Assembly: GCA_963702055.1 (NCBI GenBank)
Contig: OY969702.1
Span: 992,001 to 1,056,000, forward strand
Direction: 5' to 3'
DNA from: CAWINX01 sp963702055
GTDB taxonomy: Bacteria > Actinomycetota > Thermoleophilia > Solirubrobacterales > 70-9
DNA length: 64,000 bases
Under the pieces are notes generated by a model. It was not told the origin of the DNA, did not search any database, and worked only from the letters and a program-made list of their open reading frames with translations. Both the position numbers and the translations under genes were made by a program. Each line of letters starts with the position of its first letter. The first letter of the stretch is position 1. Shown piece after piece: positions 50,338 through 57,676 of the stretch.

Positions 50338-50564
50338 GTCCCCCACGCCTCCTCGCGCGCCCGCTCCCACTCCTCGACATCGCTCTTGCTCCAAGCTCCC
50401 TCGGCCTCGGCCAGCGCGGACGCGAGATCGTCGCCGCCACCCTGCTCGAGGAAGCGCTCGAGCGCCTCTTCGACGATCGCCGAGAAGCCACGCATGCCCC
50501 GCTCGGCCGCCCTTGTCCTGAGGCGGACGTAAGTGCGATCGCTGAGCTCGATCGTCGTGCGCAT
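50301..50564 (-). CDS. vapB: VapB-type ribbon-helix-helix antitoxin
   Basis: 87 residues from ATG 50564 (ATG 50576 is an alternative). The N-terminus MRTTIELSDRTYVRLRTRAA is a ribbon-helix-helix DNA-binding start, and the acidic, Trp-rich C-terminus would clasp the PIN toxin. Toxin and antitoxin genes overlap, as usual for vapBC. An AT-rich stretch (50565-50600) just upstream probably holds the autoregulated promoter, with ATGCATTCTAGCATTTACAT showing a partial dyad. Confidence 0.8.
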   Translation of the reverse strand: MRTTIELSDRTYVRLRTRAAERGMRGFSAIVEEALERFLEQGGGDDLASALAEAEGAWSKSDVEEWERAREEAWGTWPTDRLSTPTS

Positions 50565-50608
50565 TGGTTTATGCATTCTAGCATTTACATGCATTTCAGT
50601 TTCGAGAG

Positions 50609-52552
50609 TCACGCAACCAGCCGCACCTCGAAGCTCGGCACGGCGAGAGCGCCTGCGCCGCCGAGCAGGGCGAGGATGCGGCTTACATAGGCGGCCGTTT
50701 CCGGGATCGAGGGGACGCAGTGACAGGCCTGCACCGGGGCCGGGCCGGCGTTGTAGGCGGCGAGGGCTAGGGCAGGCGAGCCGAGCTGGTGAATCAGGTC
50801 CGACATCAGGTGGGCCTGGGCCTCGATCGCGGCGACCGGGTCGAAGGGGTCGCGGAGGCCGTATGCGGCGGCGGTGCTCGGGATGAACTGGGCTATCCCC
50901 TCCGCTCCGGCCGAGGAGGTCGCGAAGGGATTGAAGTTCGACTCCGCCATCAGTTGGGCGGCGAGCAGTGCGGCGGAGACGTTCCAGTGCGACGCGGCGG
51001 CGAGGAGCGGCGCCCGAAAGCGGCCGGGGACGAAAGAGGGAAGGCCGCCGACGCCGGCCGCGCCTCCATCTCCCCCACCCGCGCCGATCGCGTTGCCGGC
51101 GGCCGAGCAGGGTGGCGGTCCCTTCGTGTAGCCGAAGTGCCAGGGCTCCCACGAGTAGCGCTGAAGGAAACCGAACCTGCCCGCGTTGGCCGCCAGCCAG
51201 CCGTAGGCGGAGTCGGGGCCCAGATCCATCTCGGTCGCGCAGCGGTGCAACGAGTGACCGGGGGGCGCGACCCATTGCGGATCGGGGTTGGCGGCGAACA
51301 GCCGCGCCTGCTCCGCGTCGGAGCGAAAGGCCGAGTTGACGACCAGGGAGACGCCGGCGCGGGAGGCCGCGGCCGCCATCCGATCGAAGGCCGAGGCCAC
51401 GTCCGGCCGCATCCCCTCCCCTTGCCGGTAGGCGAGCGGGCCGCTGTAGCCGCCGCCGCTCGCCATCGACGGCATTGCGCCCAGGGCGCTCACCGGCGTC
51501 CCCGCCTCGGCGATCGCCGAGGCTTCGGTCGGCACACGCCTCCTGCCCACGTCGAGGTCGGCGACGACCGCCGCCTTGGCGCGCACCGGCGCGAAGGAGA
51601 GCTGGTCCGGAAAGGAGACGCGCAGGCGCAGAGGAGAGACGCCGTTGGCTTTCGCCGCCTCGAACGCCGCCGCCCGCGCCCGCAGCAGATAGACGAACTT
51701 CTCCATGTGGAGTGGATTGGGCAGGCCATTGGGCAAAGTCGGCGGGGAGAGCAGGCGCGGCAGGTCGTCGCGCATCGAGCGCGCCGCCGAGATCGCCGCG
51801 AGGTCCGCCGCCCGCTGCACCCTCCCTTTGCCGGTAACCGCCCCGGCGATTGCGACCATCGCAAGCGCCGCGACGATCAGGACAAAGGCCCCGCCCAGCG
51901 CCAGCGGCAATGCCTGGCCGCCCTCGTCCAGGAGACGGCGGACGAGCCTCGCCGGCAGGCCGCCCCCGGCGCCGGAAGGCAGCGTCCCGGCCCGCGCCCG
52001 TCGCGAGGCCATCCATCCAAGGGGACGCTTCAAAACCCCGGCTCGCAACCCTCTCTCCCGCAGCTCCCCGACGGCCAACGCGGTGAGGGCGCGATCGTGG
52101 TCGAGATCGGCGCGGAGCAATGCGGCGGTGGGCCGAATGCCGCTCGCTCCCAACGCCGGCTGGAGAAGGCGCGGCGGCAGGTGCAGCACGCAGACGGCGC
52201 CCCGCCCGACCGCCACTGCGCCGGCGACCTGCTCGACTCCCGACTCGTCGGCGGGAAGGGACAGGTGACAGATCTGCCTCCGCGAGGCGATGCCCGCCTC
52301 CGGAAGGTGCGCGGCCAGGCGCTCCTCCAGCTCCCGCGCGGCAGAGGAGGCGACCAGAGTGGGACGCGGCGCGCGCCCTCCGCCGAGGTCGACCAGGAGC
52401 GCGGCCCGATCGGGCTCCGCCCCGGCACAGGCGAGCGCCGCGGCGGCGGGCGCCGACCCGTCCGCGTCGCCGACCCTGGTCGCGAGAATCGTCGCTCCGC
52501 CCAGCCGTGGCGCCTCGAACACGCCCCCCTCCCGGCCCGCGAGAACCGTCAC
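50609..52552 (-). CDS. Fusion of Tad-pilus-like segment, VanY-type peptidase and lytic transglycosylase
   Basis: 647 residues from GTG 52552 (GTGA overlap with the previous stop). Residues 1-200 form a Rossmann-like region without a Walker motif. A Tad-type membrane anchor is at about 210-260 (LDEGGQALPLALGGAFVLIV...AADLAAISAAR). A VanY-like D,D-carboxypeptidase follows (FRSDAEQ at 409-415, H436, D443, EPWH472), and a C-terminal SLT lytic transglycosylase (E537 in MAESNFNP, GIAQFIPSTAAAYG, ALAAYNAGPAPV). It combines a pilus-family anchor with two wall-cutting activities, suggesting it opens peptidoglycan for pilus assembly. Confidence 0.82.
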   Translation of the reverse strand: MTVLAGREGGVFEAPRLGGATILATRVGDADGSAPAAAALACAGAEPDRAALLVDLGGGRAPRPTLVASSAARELEERLAAHLPEAGIASRRQICHLSLPADESGVEQVAGAVAVGRGAVCVLHLPPRLLQPALGASGIRPTAALLRADLDHDRALTALAVGELRERGLRAGVLKRPLGWMASRRARAGTLPSGAGGGLPARLVRRLLDEGGQALPLALGGAFVLIVAALAMVAIAGAVTGKGRVQRAADLAAISAARSMRDDLPRLLSPPTLPNGLPNPLHMEKFVYLLRARAAAFEAAKANGVSPLRLRVSFPDQLSFAPVRAKAAVVADLDVGRRRVPTEASAIAEAGTPVSALGAMPSMASGGGYSGPLAYRQGEGMRPDVASAFDRMAAAASRAGVSLVVNSAFRSDAEQARLFAANPDPQWVAPPGHSLHRCATEMDLGPDSAYGWLAANAGRFGFLQRYSWEPWHFGYTKGPPPCSAAGNAIGAGGGDGGAAGVGGLPSFVPGRFRAPLLAAASHWNVSAALLAAQLMAESNFNPFATSSAGAEGIAQFIPSTAAAYGLRDPFDPVAAIEAQAHLMSDLIHQLGSPALALAAYNAGPAPVQACHCVPSIPETAAYVSRILALLGGAGALAVPSFEVRLVA

Positions 52553-52893
52553 GGCAACAAGCCCCCGGGTTGCTTCGCCACGGCCGAGCTCGACACGGCG
52601 AGGCGCTCGGCGACGCCGCGCAACGGCGAAGGCGGGCGCAGGCGCACGGTCACGCGCTCGCCGCGCACCGAGACGCTTACGTCGTCCCGGGCCCAGCCGG
52701 GCAACGCGGCGCGGGCGGCGCTCGCCGCCGAACGACCCGAGGCGCGCGCCAGCGCCCCCGCCTCGGCGGCCCCGTCGGCGAGCGTCAGCGCGTAGCCGGC
52801 CGCGAGCAGCTGCAGAGCGAGGAAGCCGGCGAGCAGCAGCGCGGGCAGCCCGGCGACGAGCTCGATCGACGCCTGGCCTCGTTCCTCACCCAC
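52549..52893 (-). CDS. TadE-like minor pilin
   Basis: 114 residues. The N-terminus (GEERGQASIELVAGLPALLL) is a class III/Flp-type prepilin-like segment with the conserved Glu of TadE proteins, followed by the membrane helix and a short outside domain with a beta hairpin (VSVSVRGERVTVRLRPPSPL). It overlaps both neighbours (eight and four bases), giving a TadE-TadE-fusion operon. Confidence 0.75.
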   Translation of the reverse strand: MGEERGQASIELVAGLPALLLAGFLALQLLAAGYALTLADGAAEAGALARASGRSAASAARAALPGWARDDVSVSVRGERVTVRLRPPSPLRGVAERLAVSSSAVAKQPGGLLP

Positions 52894-53242
52894 CGCTCGG
52901 CCCCAGCTCCGCTCGCGCGCCGACGGTGACCCTCGGCATGGCCGGCAGCAGTCGCGGCACGCCCACCTTCACCGAAACCGGCCCCGAGCCGTTCACCTTC
53001 GACCCGTCCCGCATCGACGGCGGCAGGGCGCTCCGGGCGGCGCTCGCCGCGTCCCCGCCGATCAGCGCCGCCCGCGCTCCCGCGCGCGCCGCGACGCTCG
53101 CCGACCAGAGGGCATGGCCGGCGAGCGCGATCTGCGCCGCCACCAGAACCGCCAGCAGCAGGAACGGGATCACCGCGACCAGCTCGACCGAGGCGGTCCC
53201 GTCCTCCCTGAGACATGGCTTGCTGGCGGTCTGGGGCGGCAC
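52886..53242 (-). CDS. TadE-like minor pilin, first of two
   Basis: 118 residues with the TadE signature EDGTASVELVAVIPFLLLAV, a membrane helix to about residue 45, and a small outside domain. It resembles the next gene in layout (Ala/Arg-rich helix, then a VPRLLPAMPRVTVGARAEL end), so the pair probably arose by duplication. First gene of the visible operon; the 200 bases upstream (53243-53444) hold no gene but include A-rich and T-rich runs that may be its promoter. Confidence 0.75.
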   Translation of the reverse strand: MPPQTASKPCLREDGTASVELVAVIPFLLLAVLVAAQIALAGHALWSASVAARAGARAALIGGDAASAARSALPPSMRDGSKVNGSGPVSVKVGVPRLLPAMPRVTVGARAELGPSGG

Positions 53243-53444
53243 CCCCCGAACGTCCCACCCCCGGGCGCACGCGTGGCGCGCTCAGACAAACAAATCAGTC
53301 ACAACTTCGTGCCGAAATCCGATCCCGCCATCCGGCGCGACGCGCTTGCCGACCCTCTGACGATCGAAAGTCAGTTTTTCCTTCTCAGGGACGAAAAAAA
53401 CGCCTTTCGATTCTCAGAAGCGACGGGCTGCATCGAAATCCACG

Positions 53445-53795
53445 TCAGTAGGTGTTGGCTTCCATCCAGACGCGCCAGATCGCCGCGACCGCGGCGCCGA
53501 AGAGGAGGATCCAGGCGAGGGTGCCGCCGCCGGTCGAGAACAGCTTGTCGATGCCGGCGACGAGCAGGGCGATCAGCCCCAGAGCCCCGTAGAGGATCGC
53601 CCGCCGCCCGTCGCTGAGGGTCGCCAGCGTCAGCTGGTTCTGTCGGCTGAGCGTGTAGAGCATCCAGGCGATCCCCGCCATGAAGCCCATCGTCATCGCG
53701 GTCAGCACCGCGTTCGCCGCGTTGCCGCCCGCGGGGGCGAAGGCCACCGCAAGGGCGAGCAGCATGATCACCGCTACATCGCGCAAGGCGCGCAT
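53445..53795 (-). CDS. Four-helix membrane protein of unknown function
   Basis: 116 residues with four hydrophobic segments (VAVIMLLALAVAFAPAG, AVLTAMTMGFMAGIAWMLYTL, ILYGALGLIALLVAGI, LAWILLFGAAVAAIWRVW). It follows the pit gene with a nine-base gap on the same strand and so probably shares its transcript. No motif is recognised. Confidence 0.6.
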   Translation of the reverse strand: MRALRDVAVIMLLALAVAFAPAGGNAANAVLTAMTMGFMAGIAWMLYTLSRQNQLTLATLSDGRRAILYGALGLIALLVAGIDKLFSTGGGTLAWILLFGAAVAAIWRVWMEANTY

Positions 53796-53804
53796 GAGAG
53801 GAGT

Positions 53805-54896
53805 CTACGCCGGGTTTGGGCCGAGCTTCTCCCGACGGCCGAAAACGGCGATCGCGAGCGATACCGCCATCAGCATCACCAGCACGGGGCCGAGGGCGCC
53901 GGCGCCGAAGATCCGGCAGGCGCCGTAGGCCGCCGCGCCGATCGTCGCCGCCGCCGGCAGGGTCAGCAGCCAGGCGATGACGATGTTCCCTGCCACCCCC
54001 CATCGCACCGCCGAGACCCGCTTCGCCGCGCCCGCCCCCATCACGCCACCGTTGATCGCGTGGGTGGAGGAGATCGGGAAGCCGAGAAAGGTCGAGGCGA
54101 GGATCGTCGCCGCGCCGGCGGCCTGCGCCGAAAACCCCTGCGCCGCGTCCATCTTGATGTTCCGCGCCCCCGACATACGCATGGTGCGCCAGCCGCCGCT
54201 GTAGGTGCCGAGCGCGATCGCCGCCGCCGCCGAGACGATCGCCCAGGTGGGCGGGTCGGCGTCGGCCCCGAGCGTGCCGTTGGCGATCAGCGCCAGGGCG
54301 ATCACCCCCATCGTCTTCTGAGCGTCATTGGCCCCGTGGGCGAGCGCGAGCAAGCCGCCCGAGAGGATCTGCCCGTAGCGGAAGGCGCGCGTCACCGGGA
54401 CCGGGCGGCGCCGGCCGACCAGCCGGTAGATGACGATGATCGCCACGCCGGCGAGCAGAAAGGCGGCGAGGGGGGCGAGCAGGGCGGGGATCAGCACCTT
54501 GTCCAGCAGCCCGCCTCCGACGACCGCGCTGGTCCCGCTCGCCGCGACGGTCGCCCCCACCACCCCGCCGATCAACGCGTGCGAGGAGCTGGACGGCAGG
54601 CTCAGGTACCAGGTCGCCAGGTTCCAGGCAATCGCCCCGATCAACCCGGCGAAGACGACCGTCGGCGTGATCGCGCCGCCGTCGACGACGTCGTGAGCGA
54701 TCGTCGCCGCCACCGCGACCGAGATGAAGGCGCCGGCGAAGTTGAGCAGGGACGCTACGGCGATCGCCAGCTGCGGAGGCGCCGCTCCGGTGGAGACGGC
54801 GGTGGAGATCACGTCGAAGGTGTCGTGGAAGCCGTTGCTGAACCCGAAGCCGAGCGCCGTGGCGATCACCAGCACCATGACCACGTCGGAGCTCAC
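53805..54896 (-). CDS. pit: Low-affinity inorganic phosphate transporter, Pit family
   Basis: 363 residues with about ten membrane helices. Both inverted PiT signature repeats are visible: GFSNGFHDTFDVISTAVSTG near the N-terminus with LPSSSSHALIGGVVG, and ALAHGANDAQKTMGVIALAL with FPISSTHAINGGVMG in the second half. It imports phosphate (usually as a metal-phosphate complex) by ion symport. The preceding gene encodes a PhoU-like DUF47 partner ten bases upstream, the standard arrangement. GTG start. Confidence 0.92.
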   Translation of the reverse strand: MSSDVVMVLVIATALGFGFSNGFHDTFDVISTAVSTGAAPPQLAIAVASLLNFAGAFISVAVAATIAHDVVDGGAITPTVVFAGLIGAIAWNLATWYLSLPSSSSHALIGGVVGATVAASGTSAVVGGGLLDKVLIPALLAPLAAFLLAGVAIIVIYRLVGRRRPVPVTRAFRYGQILSGGLLALAHGANDAQKTMGVIALALIANGTLGADADPPTWAIVSAAAAIALGTYSGGWRTMRMSGARNIKMDAAQGFSAQAAGAATILASTFLGFPISSTHAINGGVMGAGAAKRVSAVRWGVAGNIVIAWLLTLPAAATIGAAAYGACRIFGAGALGPVLVMLMAVSLAIAVFGRREKLGPNPA

Positions 54897-54906
54897 CGGC
54901 CCGCCT

Positions 54907-55527
54907 TCACGAGTTCTTGATCACGATGCCCTCGAGGATCTGCGCCGCCGTCTCGGTGGCGTCGATCGCGTTCTCGAGCACCGCGAACATGTCCTTCCAG
55001 CGGATCACGACCATCGGGTCGATCCCGTTGGAGAACAGCGAGGCGACCGCGTCGCGGGAGATTCGGTCCCCCTCGTTCTCGAGCCGGTGGATCTCGATCC
55101 AGTACCTGTCGAGGTCCTTGAACCCGCGAAGGTTCTCGAGGCCGGCGGCCAGTTGCTCACAGGCGCCGACCAACACCTTGGTCAGCGCCTGCGCCTGCGC
55201 CATCGGCGCCTCGATCTTGTAGAGGGCGAGGAAGTCGGCTGCCTCCTCGGTGTAGTCGACGATGTCGTCCATCCGCGTCGCGAGCCCGTAGATGTCCTCG
55301 CGGTCGATCGGCGTGACGAAGGTGGAGTTGAGCCGCTGGATGATGTCGTGGGTGATCCGATCGCCCTCCTGCTCGGCCTTGAGGATCTCCCGGCCGAGCC
55401 CGTTGTCGTCGGGCCAGGTGCCCATCATCTCGTCCAGCAGCCTTGCCGCGGTGAGCGTGTTCTGGCCGGCCTCGATGAAGAGATCGAAGAATCCGCCGTC
55501 GCGCGGGAGCAAGGACAGGCGAGCCAT
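54907..55527 (-). CDS. DUF47/PhoU-like regulator of Pit
   Basis: 206 residues, all helical, starting FFDLFIEAGQNTLTAARLLD and containing the EXXXD pattern of metal-binding PhoU-like bundles (AEQEGDRITHDIIQRLN; RLENEGDRISRDAVASLF). DUF47 proteins bind Pit-type transporters and adjust phosphate uptake. Ten bases separate it from pit. Distinct from the true phoU at 62002-62688, so the window has one PhoU relative for each phosphate uptake route. Confidence 0.87.
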   Translation of the reverse strand: MARLSLLPRDGGFFDLFIEAGQNTLTAARLLDEMMGTWPDDNGLGREILKAEQEGDRITHDIIQRLNSTFVTPIDREDIYGLATRMDDIVDYTEEAADFLALYKIEAPMAQAQALTKVLVGACEQLAAGLENLRGFKDLDRYWIEIHRLENEGDRISRDAVASLFSNGIDPMVVIRWKDMFAVLENAIDATETAAQILEGIVIKNS

Positions 55528-55554
55528 CGCGCAATCCTAGTGCGAGGATCAGCC

Positions 55555-57657
55555 TCAGCCCGCCGCGGCCGCCAGCTGCTCCGCGGCGCGGGCGGCGTGG
55601 CGCTCGCGCAGCTCCGCCTGGACGCTGCGCCGCTCTTCCTCCGGCGCCCGCAACCGGGTCCAGAGCCCGTCGCGATCGAGCACCCAGGCGTTGGCGTTCT
55701 CGGCGAAGCAGCGCTCCAGCACGTCGAGCATCTCGGCCCGCAGCTCCGGGTCCTCGACCGGCGTGACCAGCTCGACGCGGCTGTCGAGGTTGCGGGGCAT
55801 CAGGTCGGCGGAGCCCATCAGAACCCGGGTCTCCTCGCCGCGCTGGAAGGCATAGACCCGCGAGTGCTCGAGGAAGCGGCCGACGATCGAGACGACGCGG
55901 ATGTTCTCCGAGTAGCCGGGGACACCGGGGCGCAAGCAGCAGATGCCGCGCACGTTGAGGTCGACCCGCACCCCCGCCTGCGAGGCCGCGTAGAGCGCCC
56001 GGATGCAGCCGGCGTCGACCAGGGCGTTCATCTTCAGGGCGATCCGCGCCTCCTGCCCGGCCCGGTGCGCCTGCACCGTGCGCTCGATCTCCTCGACGAT
56101 GCGGTCGCGCATCGTCGTCGGCGAGACCAGCACCTTGCGGTAGGCGGCCGGCCGGCCGTAGCCGGTCAGGAAGTTGAACATCTCGGCGACGTCGGCGCCG
56201 ATCGCCGGGTCGGCGGTGAACAACCCGAAGTCGGTGTAGAGGCGGGCCGTCTTCGGGTGGTAGTTGCCGGTCCCGATGTGGACGTACTCGCGCACCCGGT
56301 TGCCCTCGCGCCGGGCGACGAGGATCGCCTTGACGTGGGTCTTCAGGCCGGGGATGCCGTAGACGACGTGGACGCCCGCCTCCTCCAGCGACTTCGCCCA
56401 GTGGATGTTGGCCTCCTCGTCGAAGCGGGCTTTCAGCTCCACCATGCAGACCGCCTGCTTGCCGCGCTCGGAGGCGCGGATCAACGACGGGACCAGGGGC
56501 GAGTCGTCGCTGGTCCGGTACACCGTGTGCTTGATCGCCAGCACATCGGGGTCGGCGACGGCCTGCTCGACGAAGCGCTCGACTGAGGTGGTGAAGGAGT
56601 CGTAGGGGTGATGGACGAGTACGTCGCCCTGGCGGATCGTCGCGAAGAAGTCGACCGGCTCCTCGTCCTCGCCCTGTAGGCGCGGCTGGGTGACCGGGGT
56701 CCAGGGCGACTCGCGCAGCTCGGCGTGGCCGGGCACGTCGACGACGTCCCAGAGGTCGGCGAGGTCGATCAGCCCGTCGACGTCGTAGACCTCGCGATCC
56801 TCCAGCCGCAGCGCGTCGATCAGCTGCTCGCGGAGCTTCGGGTTCATCCCGGAAGCTATTTCGAGCCGCACGACCTCGCCGAAGCGGCGGCGGCGAATCT
56901 CGTCCTGGACCGCCTGCAGCAGGTCGTCGGCCTCGTCGCTGACCGTGAAGTCGGCGTCGCGGGTGACACGGAAGTAGCCGTGGTCGACGACCTCGGTGCC
57001 CGGGAACAGCGAGTCGAGGTTGGCGGCGATCACCTCCTCCAGCGGCACCAGGGCCTTGCCGTTGTCGCCGACCGGCAGGAAGCGGCCGAGCAGCTCCTTC
57101 GGCACCTTGACGCGGGCGATGATCTCGGTGCCGCTCTCGGGGTCGCGCAGCAGCACACCGAGGCTGAGCGAGAGGTTGGAGATGTAGGGGAAGGGACGGC
57201 CGAGGCCGATCACCAGCGGGGTCAGCGCCGGGAAGACCTGCTCATGGAAGCGGACGTTGATCTCACGGCGCTCCTCCGGGCTGGCCGTCTCCAGCGAGAC
57301 GATCCTGATCCCTTCTCGCTCGAGCTCGGGACGCAATTCTCCGTTGAAGCAGGCGTGCAGGCGGCGGTCGAGCTCCAGGACCTTGGCCTGGATCGCGTCG
57401 ATCTGCTCCCCCGGGGCGAGTCCGTCGGGGCCGCGCGCGTCGATCCCCGCGTCGACCTGGTCGAACAGCCCCGCCACCCGGACCATGAAGAACTCGTCGA
57501 GGTTGGAGGCGTAGATCGCGCAGAACTTGATCCGTTCCATCAGCGGCGTCCCGGCCTCCTCGGCCAGTTCCAAGACCCGCTGGTTGAAGTCGAGCCACGA
57601 CAGCTCGCGATTGAAATAGAGCGCTGGATCGTCGATCCAGCCATCGTACTGAGGCAT
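55555..57657 (-). CDS. ppk1: Polyphosphate kinase 1
   Basis: 700 residues, the usual length. N-terminal FNRELSWLDFNQRVLELA, then HHPYDSFTTSVERFV, MVELKARFDEEANIHWAKSL, and the autophosphorylated histidine region GIPGLKTHVKAIL, followed by HIGTGNYHPKTARLYTDFGL. It makes polyphosphate reversibly from ATP. It lies between pit/DUF47 and a PHP-glycosyltransferase gene, with ppx further upstream, so synthesis, breakdown and uptake of phosphate are grouped. Confidence 0.95.
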   Translation of the reverse strand: MPQYDGWIDDPALYFNRELSWLDFNQRVLELAEEAGTPLMERIKFCAIYASNLDEFFMVRVAGLFDQVDAGIDARGPDGLAPGEQIDAIQAKVLELDRRLHACFNGELRPELEREGIRIVSLETASPEERREINVRFHEQVFPALTPLVIGLGRPFPYISNLSLSLGVLLRDPESGTEIIARVKVPKELLGRFLPVGDNGKALVPLEEVIAANLDSLFPGTEVVDHGYFRVTRDADFTVSDEADDLLQAVQDEIRRRRFGEVVRLEIASGMNPKLREQLIDALRLEDREVYDVDGLIDLADLWDVVDVPGHAELRESPWTPVTQPRLQGEDEEPVDFFATIRQGDVLVHHPYDSFTTSVERFVEQAVADPDVLAIKHTVYRTSDDSPLVPSLIRASERGKQAVCMVELKARFDEEANIHWAKSLEEAGVHVVYGIPGLKTHVKAILVARREGNRVREYVHIGTGNYHPKTARLYTDFGLFTADPAIGADVAEMFNFLTGYGRPAAYRKVLVSPTTMRDRIVEEIERTVQAHRAGQEARIALKMNALVDAGCIRALYAASQAGVRVDLNVRGICCLRPGVPGYSENIRVVSIVGRFLEHSRVYAFQRGEETRVLMGSADLMPRNLDSRVELVTPVEDPELRAEMLDVLERCFAENANAWVLDRDGLWTRLRAPEEERRSVQAELRERHAARAAEQLAAAAG

Positions 57658-57676
57658 TTCAGGCGTCCCGGTCGGC

